From NCBI GenBank assembly GCA_910575005.1, contig CAJTCL010000001.1:186001-250000 (forward strand): 64,000 nucleotides of DNA, read 5' to 3'. Source of the stretch: Lachnospiraceae bacterium (GTDB taxonomy: Bacteria > Bacillota > Clostridia > Lachnospirales > Lachnospiraceae). Positions within the stretch are counted from its first letter, which is position 1. The number at the start of each line of letters is the position of its first letter. The position numbers were made by a program, and so were the translations under genes. This document shows positions 16,898 to 24,659 of this stretch, in pieces. The notes beneath the pieces are model-generated. The model saw nothing but the letters and a program-made list of their open reading frames with translations, made no database searches and was not told the DNA's origin.

Positions 16898-19447
16898 TTA
16901 TTCAAGATACCCCAAGAACACGTTTCCTGCCCCTGCAAAAAAGGCTTCACTGTCCTGAAGACCCATTTTTCTGGCACTATTCTCCATTGGCTGATATAAA
17001 ATCGTATTGTGCTCATCATATCCAATAATCAGTACTGCCTGATCTCCCACCATAGCAAATACTGGTGTTCCAAGATTCACATAATATAAAACCTGACTCA
17101 CACTGCACCCAGAGAGATCTATCACTTGCCGGTTTTCTAAAGCTTCCTGTAAAATCTGTCTTGGTGTTTCCCCACGCACAAGAAGAGCTTCCACATCAAT
17201 GCTCACTTCTTCTGTCTTCAGCAAATATGTCAGACAACGCGCCACAGAATTATCACTAATACCATCTGTATCTATCAAACCAGAGCCAATCATTGGCTGT
17301 GATGTTTTCCTGCCTCTGCACCAAATATATTTCTGTTGCGGCCCAATCACTACTCCCATGTTTTCATCTGCACAGAGAATCGCCCCCATAATTGACGGTG
17401 TAGACATCAATATTTTTCCAGCACTAAAAACATAATAGTACTGTCGTTTCTTCCCTGTATCTAAATTGACAGTCCTTTTTTTATCAATCACCACTTCCTT
17501 AGGAATCTTTACTAAGGGCTGTTTGCTGTCTTCTGCCTTAGCACCGGCAAGCGTCAATTCTACCTGCGTCTGCTTTGTCTCTGATGTACTGCTGCCAATC
17601 ATAATCAAACGGCTGGATTCCATCTGTTGATTTTTGATCGTGTCCTGCTCTGCTGGCATATAACTATTCCCTGAACGAATCTCCCGATCAAGAAAAATCG
17701 TCTCCTGTTCCACATAGGCATTGGAAACATAATAGCCCTCTTTTTGATATTCCTTAATCATGTTTGAATTTCTATCTACAATTGTTATCTTGTACATTGG
17801 AAATCTGATATTTCCGGCTGTATCTGCTGTCACATCCTCTTCTCTTGCTGTTCCATAGACAAAATCACTCTCCACAAATCCCACCGGCTTTAAATATTCA
17901 TTTCCATTGCTTTCTATTGTCCGAACTGCCTCTCCTTCTAGATCCATAACCTTAAGCGTTTGAGCTCTGCTGGCATCCTTTTCATCCTGCCACGCAATAT
18001 AACGCCCATTCTCAGATACCGCATAACCGCCCGGGCTCAAATTCTCAACTACAGCTTCCGCCTCATGATTATACAGATCAATCCGATATAAATGCCCATC
18101 TGCCAACAGATAAAAGATATTCTCATCATTCACATAAAATGTCTTTCCCCAATCAGCTTTTAGCATCTGATAGGAACGGTCTGAGGGCAGAAATAATTCC
18201 TCCTCCACAGTATTTCCCACACTGTCATAATGGTACACTCCGATTCCAGTCTGTCCCTCATGGCGTCCACGATTCATATAACCATAGACAACAAAATCCA
18301 TGCTCCCTGCCTCATTGATTCGCATAATCTGAATCTGATGCTGATTATTATTTTCTCGCGCGGAAATTCCTTCAGGACTGCGGAAACTATATACTTGAAA
18401 AAGTTGGTGACTATCTCCATGATAGCTCCACAATTCTCCTTCTTGGACAAATGCAATAATATTTCCCTTCTCATTAGCCATATATTTGACATCTGAAGAA
18501 CGTATCCCCAAAAGTAACTTATTCTTATCAACTGTACTGTTTTCTCCCCGAAAAATTTGATCCATATTGCGTTCATAATTCAACAGAGACATTCGGTTAA
18601 TACTGTTATTGTATCGTACTCGATAATATTCTTCCACATTATAATACTCTACCTCACCGTTATCTCCTGTGGAAGTCACTACATATTGAAGAACAATCGT
18701 ATTATAGGAACTGCCCATCTCCTTTATTGAGGACACAGGTAACTCCAGCCTTTTACATTGAAAATCTCCCCAACTCACCTGAGATAGACTGGAATGAATG
18801 GTTACTCTCTGCAATGTGGTATTATCTGCCTGATTGTTTGGTTCCAGATAAGTGGCAAGCTCCCCTGATCTCGCCTTGTCAAAAGTTTTTTCATGAAAAT
18901 CCATTACAAAGTCCAGGGATTCCTTGACAAAATATTCTTTTTCCCGCATCATTCTGGTATAGTAATACACATCTTTGCCGCCGCTATTTACAATAATCAC
19001 CAGCACATATTCCTGATCCTCTTCCAATATATTTTCAAATTTCAACTTGGCATGAACCTCTCCATTTTCCTCTGAAACAAGATCAGCATCTCCATTTTCA
19101 ATGAGCCGCTGCATATCCATAGAGCGCACCTCATAAGAGAGCCCTTCAATCTGATTTTCGTAAGTTTTCACCACCACTGGCAGTGTCAATCCTTCCTGCA
19201 ATGGTGTAATGGTATCACGCATCGCTGTGCCGTCCATCTCTGAACTGTACCCATAAAGCTCATTGATCTTCACATTGTCTCTCTGCAGATAAACTACTGG
19301 CAATGTTGCTGGAGCCATCTCTGAGGTGAGATCAAATCCACTGTGATGATCTAAAAGTCCCATTACCGCTATTGTAGCTATCGCAGCCACAACCAATACC
19401 ACGGTTTTAATCAAACCTTTTCGCATCCTGTCTGTCATCCTTTCCAT
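16898..19447 (-). CDS. Membrane-anchored propeller protein with degenerate C39-like C-terminus
   Basis: The 849-residue protein has one N-terminal membrane helix (about 12-31; alternative in-frame starts at 19438 and 19426 keep it) and is otherwise outside the membrane. Residues about 320-560 look like a beta-propeller (repeated strand pairs around YMANEKGNIIAFVQEGELWSY and NENIFYLLADGHLYRIDL). The last 130 residues resemble a C39-family peptidase-like fold: GTPVFAMVGDQAVLIIGYDEHN occupies the catalytic His strand, but the His is replaced by Asp and no Asp-Pro follows. It therefore looks like a pseudo-peptidase binding domain. I do not recognise the whole protein. It overlaps the upstream methyltransferase by 41 bases. 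Confidence 0.6.
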   Translation of the reverse strand: MERMTDRMRKGLIKTVVLVVAAIATIAVMGLLDHHSGFDLTSEMAPATLPVVYLQRDNVKINELYGYSSEMDGTAMRDTITPLQEGLTLPVVVKTYENQIEGLSYEVRSMDMQRLIENGDADLVSEENGEVHAKLKFENILEEDQEYVLVIIVNSGGKDVYYYTRMMREKEYFVKESLDFVMDFHEKTFDKARSGELATYLEPNNQADNTTLQRVTIHSSLSQVSWGDFQCKRLELPVSSIKEMGSSYNTIVLQYVVTSTGDNGEVEYYNVEEYYRVRYNNSINRMSLLNYERNMDQIFRGENSTVDKNKLLLGIRSSDVKYMANEKGNIIAFVQEGELWSYHGDSHQLFQVYSFRSPEGISARENNNQHQIQIMRINEAGSMDFVVYGYMNRGRHEGQTGIGVYHYDSVGNTVEEELFLPSDRSYQMLKADWGKTFYVNDENIFYLLADGHLYRIDLYNHEAEAVVENLSPGGYAVSENGRYIAWQDEKDASRAQTLKVMDLEGEAVRTIESNGNEYLKPVGFVESDFVYGTAREEDVTADTAGNIRFPMYKITIVDRNSNMIKEYQKEGYYVSNAYVEQETIFLDREIRSGNSYMPAEQDTIKNQQMESSRLIMIGSSTSETKQTQVELTLAGAKAEDSKQPLVKIPKEVVIDKKRTVNLDTGKKRQYYYVFSAGKILMSTPSIMGAILCADENMGVVIGPQQKYIWCRGRKTSQPMIGSGLIDTDGISDNSVARCLTYLLKTEEVSIDVEALLVRGETPRQILQEALENRQVIDLSGCSVSQVLYYVNLGTPVFAMVGDQAVLIIGYDEHNTILYQPMENSARKMGLQDSEAFFAGAGNVFLGYLE

Positions 19448-20576
19448 CCTGTAGTGCAGCCAGTGTAGGCATCACATGCAAAAAATCTATCACTTTGCGC
19501 CATTCATCACTCTTTTTTGCTTTACCATTTTTTACCGCACGGATCAATATATTCTTTGGTGTATGTTCCATATCAATAAATTCCATGATCTGCACCTGAT
19601 AGCCCTTACTCTCTAAAATTTGAGCGCGGAGCGCATCTGTAAACAATGCTGCCATGCGTTCTTTCACTAATCCATATTGCAAAATAGGGGCTAACAGTTC
19701 ATTTCTTATCTGTGCATTCAACTCATGCTGGCAGCAGGGCACAGACAGAATTACTTTCGCCCCCCAGCGAATTGCCTTGTCCAATGCATAGTCTGTCGCT
19801 GTATCACAGGCATGGAGACTGACCACCATATCCACCTGCCCGACACCTTCATATCCTGCAATGTCTCCCACATAAAAATCTAATCCCTGATACCCATACT
19901 TTTGAGCCAGCTCGCGACAATGCTCAATCACATCCTCCTTTAAATCCAGCCCAATCATATGCACTTGATATCCCTTTAATTCCTTCAAATAATGGTACAT
20001 GGCAAATGTCAAATAAGATTTTCCACATCCAAAATCTATGATTGTCACTTCCCGTTCTCTGGGAAGCTTGGGCAAAATATCCTCAATAAATTCCAAAAAC
20101 CGATTAATCTGGCGAAACTTATCATACTTTGCATGAGAAATTTTTCCTTCCTTTGTCTGCACACCAAGATCCATTAAAAATGGAATCTTCTGCTGCGGAT
20201 CAAGAATATATTTTTTCTTCTTATTATGGGATAAATCTCCATTTTTTACACAGCCTGTGCTTTTTTTCTCTTTTATTTTGATTTTTCCTTTCTTGCTTAC
20301 TAAAACAGTAGCTTGTCCAATCTCAGAAAAAATCTCAAGTTGGCGATACATCAACATCCATTTCATCACAGCTTCCACAACTTCTTGCTGCTTAAAGTTA
20401 TAATGAAACACCTTTTTTTCCTGTTGGACGCTTGCCTGAAAAATTAATTTTTCTTTCAGCAACACCGGACGGAGGCTGATTTTTACAGCCTCCGCCTGAG
20501 TTCTGGGATTACTGATTACTAGTTGAACCAATGTTCTATCTAAATATTTATATAAAAGTGATTCTAATTCTTTCAT
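19407..20576 (-). CDS. SAM-dependent methyltransferase, RNA-type (GSTCD/Methyltransf_32-like)
   Basis: The 389-residue protein has a Rossmann methyltransferase core in its C-terminal half: motif I DFGCGKSYLTFA (about 200), then IGLDLKEDVIEHC and VVSLHACDTATDYAL, with VPCCQHEL nearby. These features occur in GSTCD/Methyltransf_32-type enzymes, which act on unknown substrates, possibly RNA. A Lys-rich stretch (about 95-125) separates an N-terminal helical domain. It is cytosolic. It lies 30 bases after the Gly-Pro repeat gene, and its 3' end overlaps the membrane-protein gene, so all three may be co-transcribed. Confidence 0.75.
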   Translation of the reverse strand: MKELESLLYKYLDRTLVQLVISNPRTQAEAVKISLRPVLLKEKLIFQASVQQEKKVFHYNFKQQEVVEAVMKWMLMYRQLEIFSEIGQATVLVSKKGKIKIKEKKSTGCVKNGDLSHNKKKKYILDPQQKIPFLMDLGVQTKEGKISHAKYDKFRQINRFLEFIEDILPKLPREREVTIIDFGCGKSYLTFAMYHYLKELKGYQVHMIGLDLKEDVIEHCRELAQKYGYQGLDFYVGDIAGYEGVGQVDMVVSLHACDTATDYALDKAIRWGAKVILSVPCCQHELNAQIRNELLAPILQYGLVKERMAALFTDALRAQILESKGYQVQIMEFIDMEHTPKNILIRAVKNGKAKKSDEWRKVIDFLHVMPTLAALQDGKDDRQDAKRFD

Positions 20577-20606
20577 ACGTAAACCCTTCTGTTTCTTTTG
20601 CAGTTT

Positions 20607-21350
20607 TTACCACCAGCGACGGCATCTTCTATGTCTGCACCGACGCTGGTACATCTCATTAAATAACAATACCTCAATAAGATTTTTCAATCCGTTGTCT
20701 CTTGGCGGTCTCCTTGGTCCCCAGCCTGGGCCTGGCGGTGGTCCTGGTGGTCTTCCTGGTCCCCAGCCTGGGCCTGGCGGTGGTCCTGGTGGTCTCCCTG
20801 GTCCCCAGCCTGGGCCTGGCGGCGGTCCTGGTGGTCTTCCTGGCCCCCAGCCTGGGCCTGGCGGCGGTCCTGGTGGTCTTCCTGGTCCCCAGCCTGGGCC
20901 TGGCGGCCTTCCTGGTCCCAGCTGTGCTACCAAATTTCCCTCTAACGGAATCTCTTCTGCCTCCATATCTGATTCCTCATAAGCACCTTCCTCATATTGT
21001 TCTCTCTCATACAAGCCTCTATCACTCTGTTCTACTTCAAATTTCTGAATATCTTGCTGACCTTCTGCCGCACTATCATAGATGCGCTTCACAATCTGGC
21101 TTATCATTACCTTGTCAGGATATTCATCAAACATCAGGCTGCCTTCGTATTCCATTTTATCACATTCGTCTTCCACCATTTCCTGAATAGAACGAACTTC
21201 TTTGGGATACATTCCCTTTAATTTCTCCAAATCCCTGGCGTATTCCAGCTCCTCCATATATACGGTCTGCATGGGATATGCCATATAAAAGGGCACTTTA
21301 GACATATTTTGTTCAGGGTTCCTGAAAAATATTTCCTGTTTCTGGTCCAC
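20607..21350 (-). CDS. Gly-Pro-rich tandem-repeat protein with cationic C-terminus
   Basis: The start is a GTG at 21350 with GGGAG upstream; length 247. Residues 1-85 form a helical, acidic N-terminal domain with KMEYEGSLMFDEYPDK. Residues 140-215 carry about five copies of a 14-residue unit, GPGWGPGRPPGPPP (42 bp per unit). The end is RRCRHRRCRRWW, extremely basic and Cys-containing. It looks like a small collagen-like or coat/structural protein; no known family is certain. The region upstream carries CATATAGTA (21379-21387), similar to sporulation sigma -10 boxes, but no matching -35 spacing was found. Confidence 0.7.
   Translation of the reverse strand: MDQKQEIFFRNPEQNMSKVPFYMAYPMQTVYMEELEYARDLEKLKGMYPKEVRSIQEMVEDECDKMEYEGSLMFDEYPDKVMISQIVKRIYDSAAEGQQDIQKFEVEQSDRGLYEREQYEEGAYEESDMEAEEIPLEGNLVAQLGPGRPPGPGWGPGRPPGPPPGPGWGPGRPPGPPPGPGWGPGRPPGPPPGPGWGPGRPPGPPPGPGWGPRRPPRDNGLKNLIEVLLFNEMYQRRCRHRRCRRWW
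20701..20915 (-). repeat. 42-bp tandem repeat (about five units) inside the Gly-Pro-rich gene
   Basis: The 42-bp unit encodes GPGWGPGRPPGPPP. Copies differ at a few bases (tggt/cggt, ctt/ctc) but keep frame, so copy-number changes would alter the protein by 14 residues at a time. Confidence 0.85.
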
Positions 21351-21762
21351 AGTTATTCTCCCATTTTTTCTATCTCTATACTATATGCCTGATTTCCGGT
21401 TATGCTACTGCGGTCTTAAGTTACTGTCAAAAGAAGCCGCGCCGCGGCAAGCTCTAAAAATAGAAACGAGAAAAATACCAATTGCTCTGCCAGCTTAATG
21501 TTTTATTGGATGCATCCAAAAATATGTCGCTGTCCATCAATTACTCTGCACATACAGCCACTCATGGATAATCCAAATGATTATTTTAAGCATAATATTA
21601 TATTTTTCTAAGTATACTGCTCTCCAGTATAGCACATTTAGGAATATTTTGCCAGATATTGTATGAAAAGTAAAAGATTGATATACTATTTCTGTTACAA
21701 TTTACCTGTCAGCCAATCTGAAGATAATCACAGGCATCAGAACTATTGAAAAGGAGTATTAC
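21351..21762. other. Divergent intergenic region with cbiK promoter
   Basis: This 412-bp gap separates the minus-strand Gly-Pro gene from cbiK. It holds the cbiK promoter (21659-21687) and a perfect inverted repeat TATACTG-ctctc-CAGTATA (21613-21631) just upstream of it. GCCGCG-C-CGCGGC-like sequence occurs near 21440. I looked for a B12 riboswitch box and did not find one. Confidence 0.6.
21659..21687 (+). promoter_or_regulatory. SigA-type promoter of cbiK
   Basis: TTGTAT (21659-21664) and TATACT (21682-21687) are separated by 17 bp, about 75 bp before the ATG. Confidence 0.65.
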
Positions 21763-22548
21763 ATGACATACAAAAAAGGTATCTTATTGGTAAGCTTTGG
21801 AACCAGCTATTTAGACAGCAAAGCGAAAACAATAGATAAAATAGCCGCAGATGTCACTCTGGCATTTCCCGATTACCAAATTTATCAGGCATGGACGAGC
21901 AAAATGATTCTGCGCATCCTAAAAAACAGAGACAATCTCTACATCCCCTCTTTGGAAGAAGCCATGAGTGAGATTATCTCTGATGGCATTGAACAATTGA
22001 TTATCCAGCCTACCCATCTAATCAATGGTATCGAAAATGATGTGATGATTCACACCATCCAAACTCAGGCTCCTCCTACCCTGTCCCTCACCTTTGGCGC
22101 ACCACTGCTCAGCAGTACAGATGACCACAAAGCTGTCCTAAAAGCTGTACTCTGTGAATTTTCTGAAATTCCCAGTGAAGATGCCATAGTATTTATGGGA
22201 CATGGCACCACCCACTATGTAAACTCGGTCTATGCCGCGCTGGATTACATGTTCAAAGAAATGGGACATCCCAATATTTTTATGGGAACTGTGGAAGCTT
22301 ACCCTGACCTAAATACCATAATCCGCCAGGTGTCAATAACTTCTGCCAAATGTGTACATTTAATTCCTTTTATGCTGGTGGCAGGCGATCATGCCAACAA
22401 TGATATGGCAGGAGATTCCCCCAATTCTTGGAAGTCTTTATTTGAAGCTGCTGGATATGAAGTCATCTGTCATCTAAGGGGATTAGGCGAATATCAAGGA
22501 ATACGAGAGATTTATCTTGAACATCTGCAAAAAGCACAAACCCTCTAA
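21763..22548 (+). CDS. cbiK: Anaerobic sirohydrochlorin cobaltochelatase CbiK
   Basis: The 261-residue protein inserts cobalt into sirohydrochlorin in the oxygen-independent cobalamin pathway. It has the two-domain chelatase fold: start KKGILLVSFGTSYLDSK, the catalytic first histidine in IQPTHLINGIENDVM, FMGHGTTHYVNSVY in the middle, and the metal-site motif LIPFMLVAGDHANNDMAGD. AAAGGAG precedes the ATG. It stands alone, with its own promoter and terminator, away from other cobalamin genes. The typical B12-riboswitch is not visible upstream. Cytosolic. Confidence 0.9.
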   Translation: MTYKKGILLVSFGTSYLDSKAKTIDKIAADVTLAFPDYQIYQAWTSKMILRILKNRDNLYIPSLEEAMSEIISDGIEQLIIQPTHLINGIENDVMIHTIQTQAPPTLSLTFGAPLLSSTDDHKAVLKAVLCEFSEIPSEDAIVFMGHGTTHYVNSVYAALDYMFKEMGHPNIFMGTVEAYPDLNTIIRQVSITSAKCVHLIPFMLVAGDHANNDMAGDSPNSWKSLFEAAGYEVICHLRGLGEYQGIREIYLEHLQKAQTL

Positions 22549-22566
22549 AAAAATTTCTCATAATAT

Positions 22567-22602
22567 AACTGCCGGAAGAAACAAGCTCCTCCGGCAGTTT
22601 TG
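22567..22602 (+). terminator. Intrinsic terminator of cbiK
   Basis: AACTGCCGGA (22567-22576) pairs perfectly with TCCGGCAGTT (22590-22599), followed by TTTTG. It lies 19 bp after the cbiK stop. Confidence 0.85.
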
Positions 22603-22747
22603 ATATTCTGACAATCTATTCTAGATGAGATGATATTTTCCATTTCACAATCACAATGGATATAGCCAAGGGCACCCCATTATGACACACTCCTTCGGAG
22701 TGGTCTCTTATGGTATGATGATTGAAAATTTATTTTATAAATCATTC

Positions 22748-24640
22748 CTAGTACTGGAATACAGCTACGCCATAAGCTGGAAGCGGATAAGCAAAGGAAA
22801 ATGGACGATTATCACATTCCTTCTTTACAGCCCGATATACCAACGGACGATTGACACCCTCTCCTCCATATTTTTTCTCATCACTGTTAAAGATCAGCTT
22901 ATACTGTTTTTTCAGTGGTACGCCAACCCGATAATCTTCCCAATCCATCGGTGTAAAATTGCAGATAAACAACAGATTATTTTTTCCATTTTTGCTCTTA
23001 CGCACAAAACTGAACACACTGCGGAAATTATCATCGGCATTAATCCACTCAAAATTATCTGTCGCACTGTCTGCTTCATACATTACAGGATATTTTCTAT
23101 ATAAGTGCAGTAAATCCTTAAAATAAGTCTGTAATTGTTGATGTTCTGGCTCCTGCAGTAAAAACCAATCCAGTTCGCGTTCCTCGCTCCACTCTCGAAG
23201 CTGTCCAAATTCTTGTCCCATAAATAACAGCTTTTTGCCAGGATGTCCCATCATAAAACCATAACCTGCCTTCAGATTGGCAAATTTATCTTTGCCCAAT
23301 CCTGGCATTTTATTGACCATAGAGCATTTCAGATGTACCACCTCGTCATGCGACAATACCAGAATATACTGTTCACTGTGATTATAGCTCATGGCAAAAG
23401 TCATACGATTATGGTTGTCCTTTCTAAAATAAGGGTCTAATTTCATATAATCAAGGAAATCATGCATCCAGCCCATATTCCACTTGTAACTGAAATTCAG
23501 TCCCTCATCTTCCACTTTTCCTGTCACTCGCGGCCATGCGGTAGATTCCTCTGCAATCATGACAGCCCCTGGATTTCTTCCTAAAATCAAAGTATTGATA
23601 TGTTTAAAGAACTCAATTGCTTCCAGATTTTTGTTTCCGCCATATTCATTTGCCACCCACTGGCCATCTTGTTTCCCATAATCCAGATAAAGCATAGAAG
23701 CCACAGCATCCACGCGCAATCCATCGATATGATAATGTTCAATCCACATCAAGGCGCTACCAATCAGGAAATTCTTAACCTCTGTCTTGCCGTAATCAAA
23801 AATCTTTGTTCCCCAGTCTGGATGCTCTCCCTTTCTTGGATCTGCATACTCATACAGACAAGTGCCATCAAATTCAGCCAATCCATGTGCATCTTTGGGA
23901 AAATGTGCCGGAACCCAATCTAAAATCACTCCAATATTATGTTCATGCATGTAATTTACCAGATATACAAAGTCCTCTGGTGTTCCATAGCGGGATGTTG
24001 GTGCATAGTACCCTGTCACCTGATACCCCCAGGAACCGTCAAATGGATATTCTGAAATTCCCATCAATTCCACGTGTGTATAACCCATTTCTATTACATA
24101 CTCTGTAAGCCTCTCTGCCAGTTCTCGATAAGTATAAAATCCCTCATCCTCTCTGCCAGGATGACGCATCCAAGAACCTGGATGTACCTCATAAATTGCC
24201 ATCGGCTGACTGTGCACATCTTTACAAGCCTTGCGCTTTTCCATCCATTTTGTATCTGTCCATTTAAAATTAGTGATATCTGTGATCCTGGAAGCTGTAC
24301 CTGGACGCAATTCCGCATAATTGGCATAAGGATCTGCTTTGTAGAGTGATCTGCCATCTGGCGTCTCAATGTAAAACTTATACAGATCTCCCACTGCTGC
24401 CTGTGGCACAAATAATTCATACACCCCCATCGGCTCTAGCCGAGTCATCTCATCCGCATCTTCCTTCCAGTCATTAAAAGTTCCGATCACAGAAACTTTC
24501 TGTGCATTTGGCGCCCACACTGCAAAATATACCCCCGCAGTGCCATCTTTTGTACAGGGATGTGCCCCTAATTTCTTATAAATATCGTAGTGTGTTCCCT
24601 GTCCCAAATAATACATATCCAGTTTTGAAAAATGTTCCAT
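22748..24640 (-). CDS. glgB: 1,4-alpha-glucan branching enzyme GlgB
   Basis: GlgB makes alpha-1,6 branches in glycogen. I start at the ATG at 24640 (630 residues, MEHFSKLDMYYLGQGTHYD), because AGGAG lies 8 bases upstream; an in-frame ATG at 24670 overlaps the upstream gene. An N-terminal CBM48 domain (AVWAPNAQKVSVIGTFNDW) precedes the GH13 core with conserved regions DWVPAHF, GLRVDAVASMLY (the nucleophile Asp), AEESTAWP (the acid Glu) and LSHDEVVH. The length is normal for this family. It follows the TPR/ATPase gene closely; no other glycogen gene is in the window. Confidence 0.95.
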   Translation of the reverse strand: MEHFSKLDMYYLGQGTHYDIYKKLGAHPCTKDGTAGVYFAVWAPNAQKVSVIGTFNDWKEDADEMTRLEPMGVYELFVPQAAVGDLYKFYIETPDGRSLYKADPYANYAELRPGTASRITDITNFKWTDTKWMEKRKACKDVHSQPMAIYEVHPGSWMRHPGREDEGFYTYRELAERLTEYVIEMGYTHVELMGISEYPFDGSWGYQVTGYYAPTSRYGTPEDFVYLVNYMHEHNIGVILDWVPAHFPKDAHGLAEFDGTCLYEYADPRKGEHPDWGTKIFDYGKTEVKNFLIGSALMWIEHYHIDGLRVDAVASMLYLDYGKQDGQWVANEYGGNKNLEAIEFFKHINTLILGRNPGAVMIAEESTAWPRVTGKVEDEGLNFSYKWNMGWMHDFLDYMKLDPYFRKDNHNRMTFAMSYNHSEQYILVLSHDEVVHLKCSMVNKMPGLGKDKFANLKAGYGFMMGHPGKKLLFMGQEFGQLREWSEERELDWFLLQEPEHQQLQTYFKDLLHLYRKYPVMYEADSATDNFEWINADDNFRSVFSFVRKSKNGKNNLLFICNFTPMDWEDYRVGVPLKKQYKLIFNSDEKKYGGEGVNRPLVYRAVKKECDNRPFSFAYPLPAYGVAVFQY

Positions 24641-24659
24641 ACCTCTCACTCCTGTTCCC

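Noticed and set aside
20702-21190. + strand frames with GGPGGLPGPQPG or VLVVSLVPSLG repeats
   Set aside because: Antisense shadows of the Gly-Pro repeat gene.
21351-21762. Cobalamin riboswitch upstream of cbiK
   Set aside because: The B12-box and surrounding conserved stems could not be found in this spacer.
22680-22740. CACTCC-TTCG-GAGTG hairpin after glgB as terminator
   Set aside because: The stem is short and no T run follows in the minus direction, so termination is not supported.
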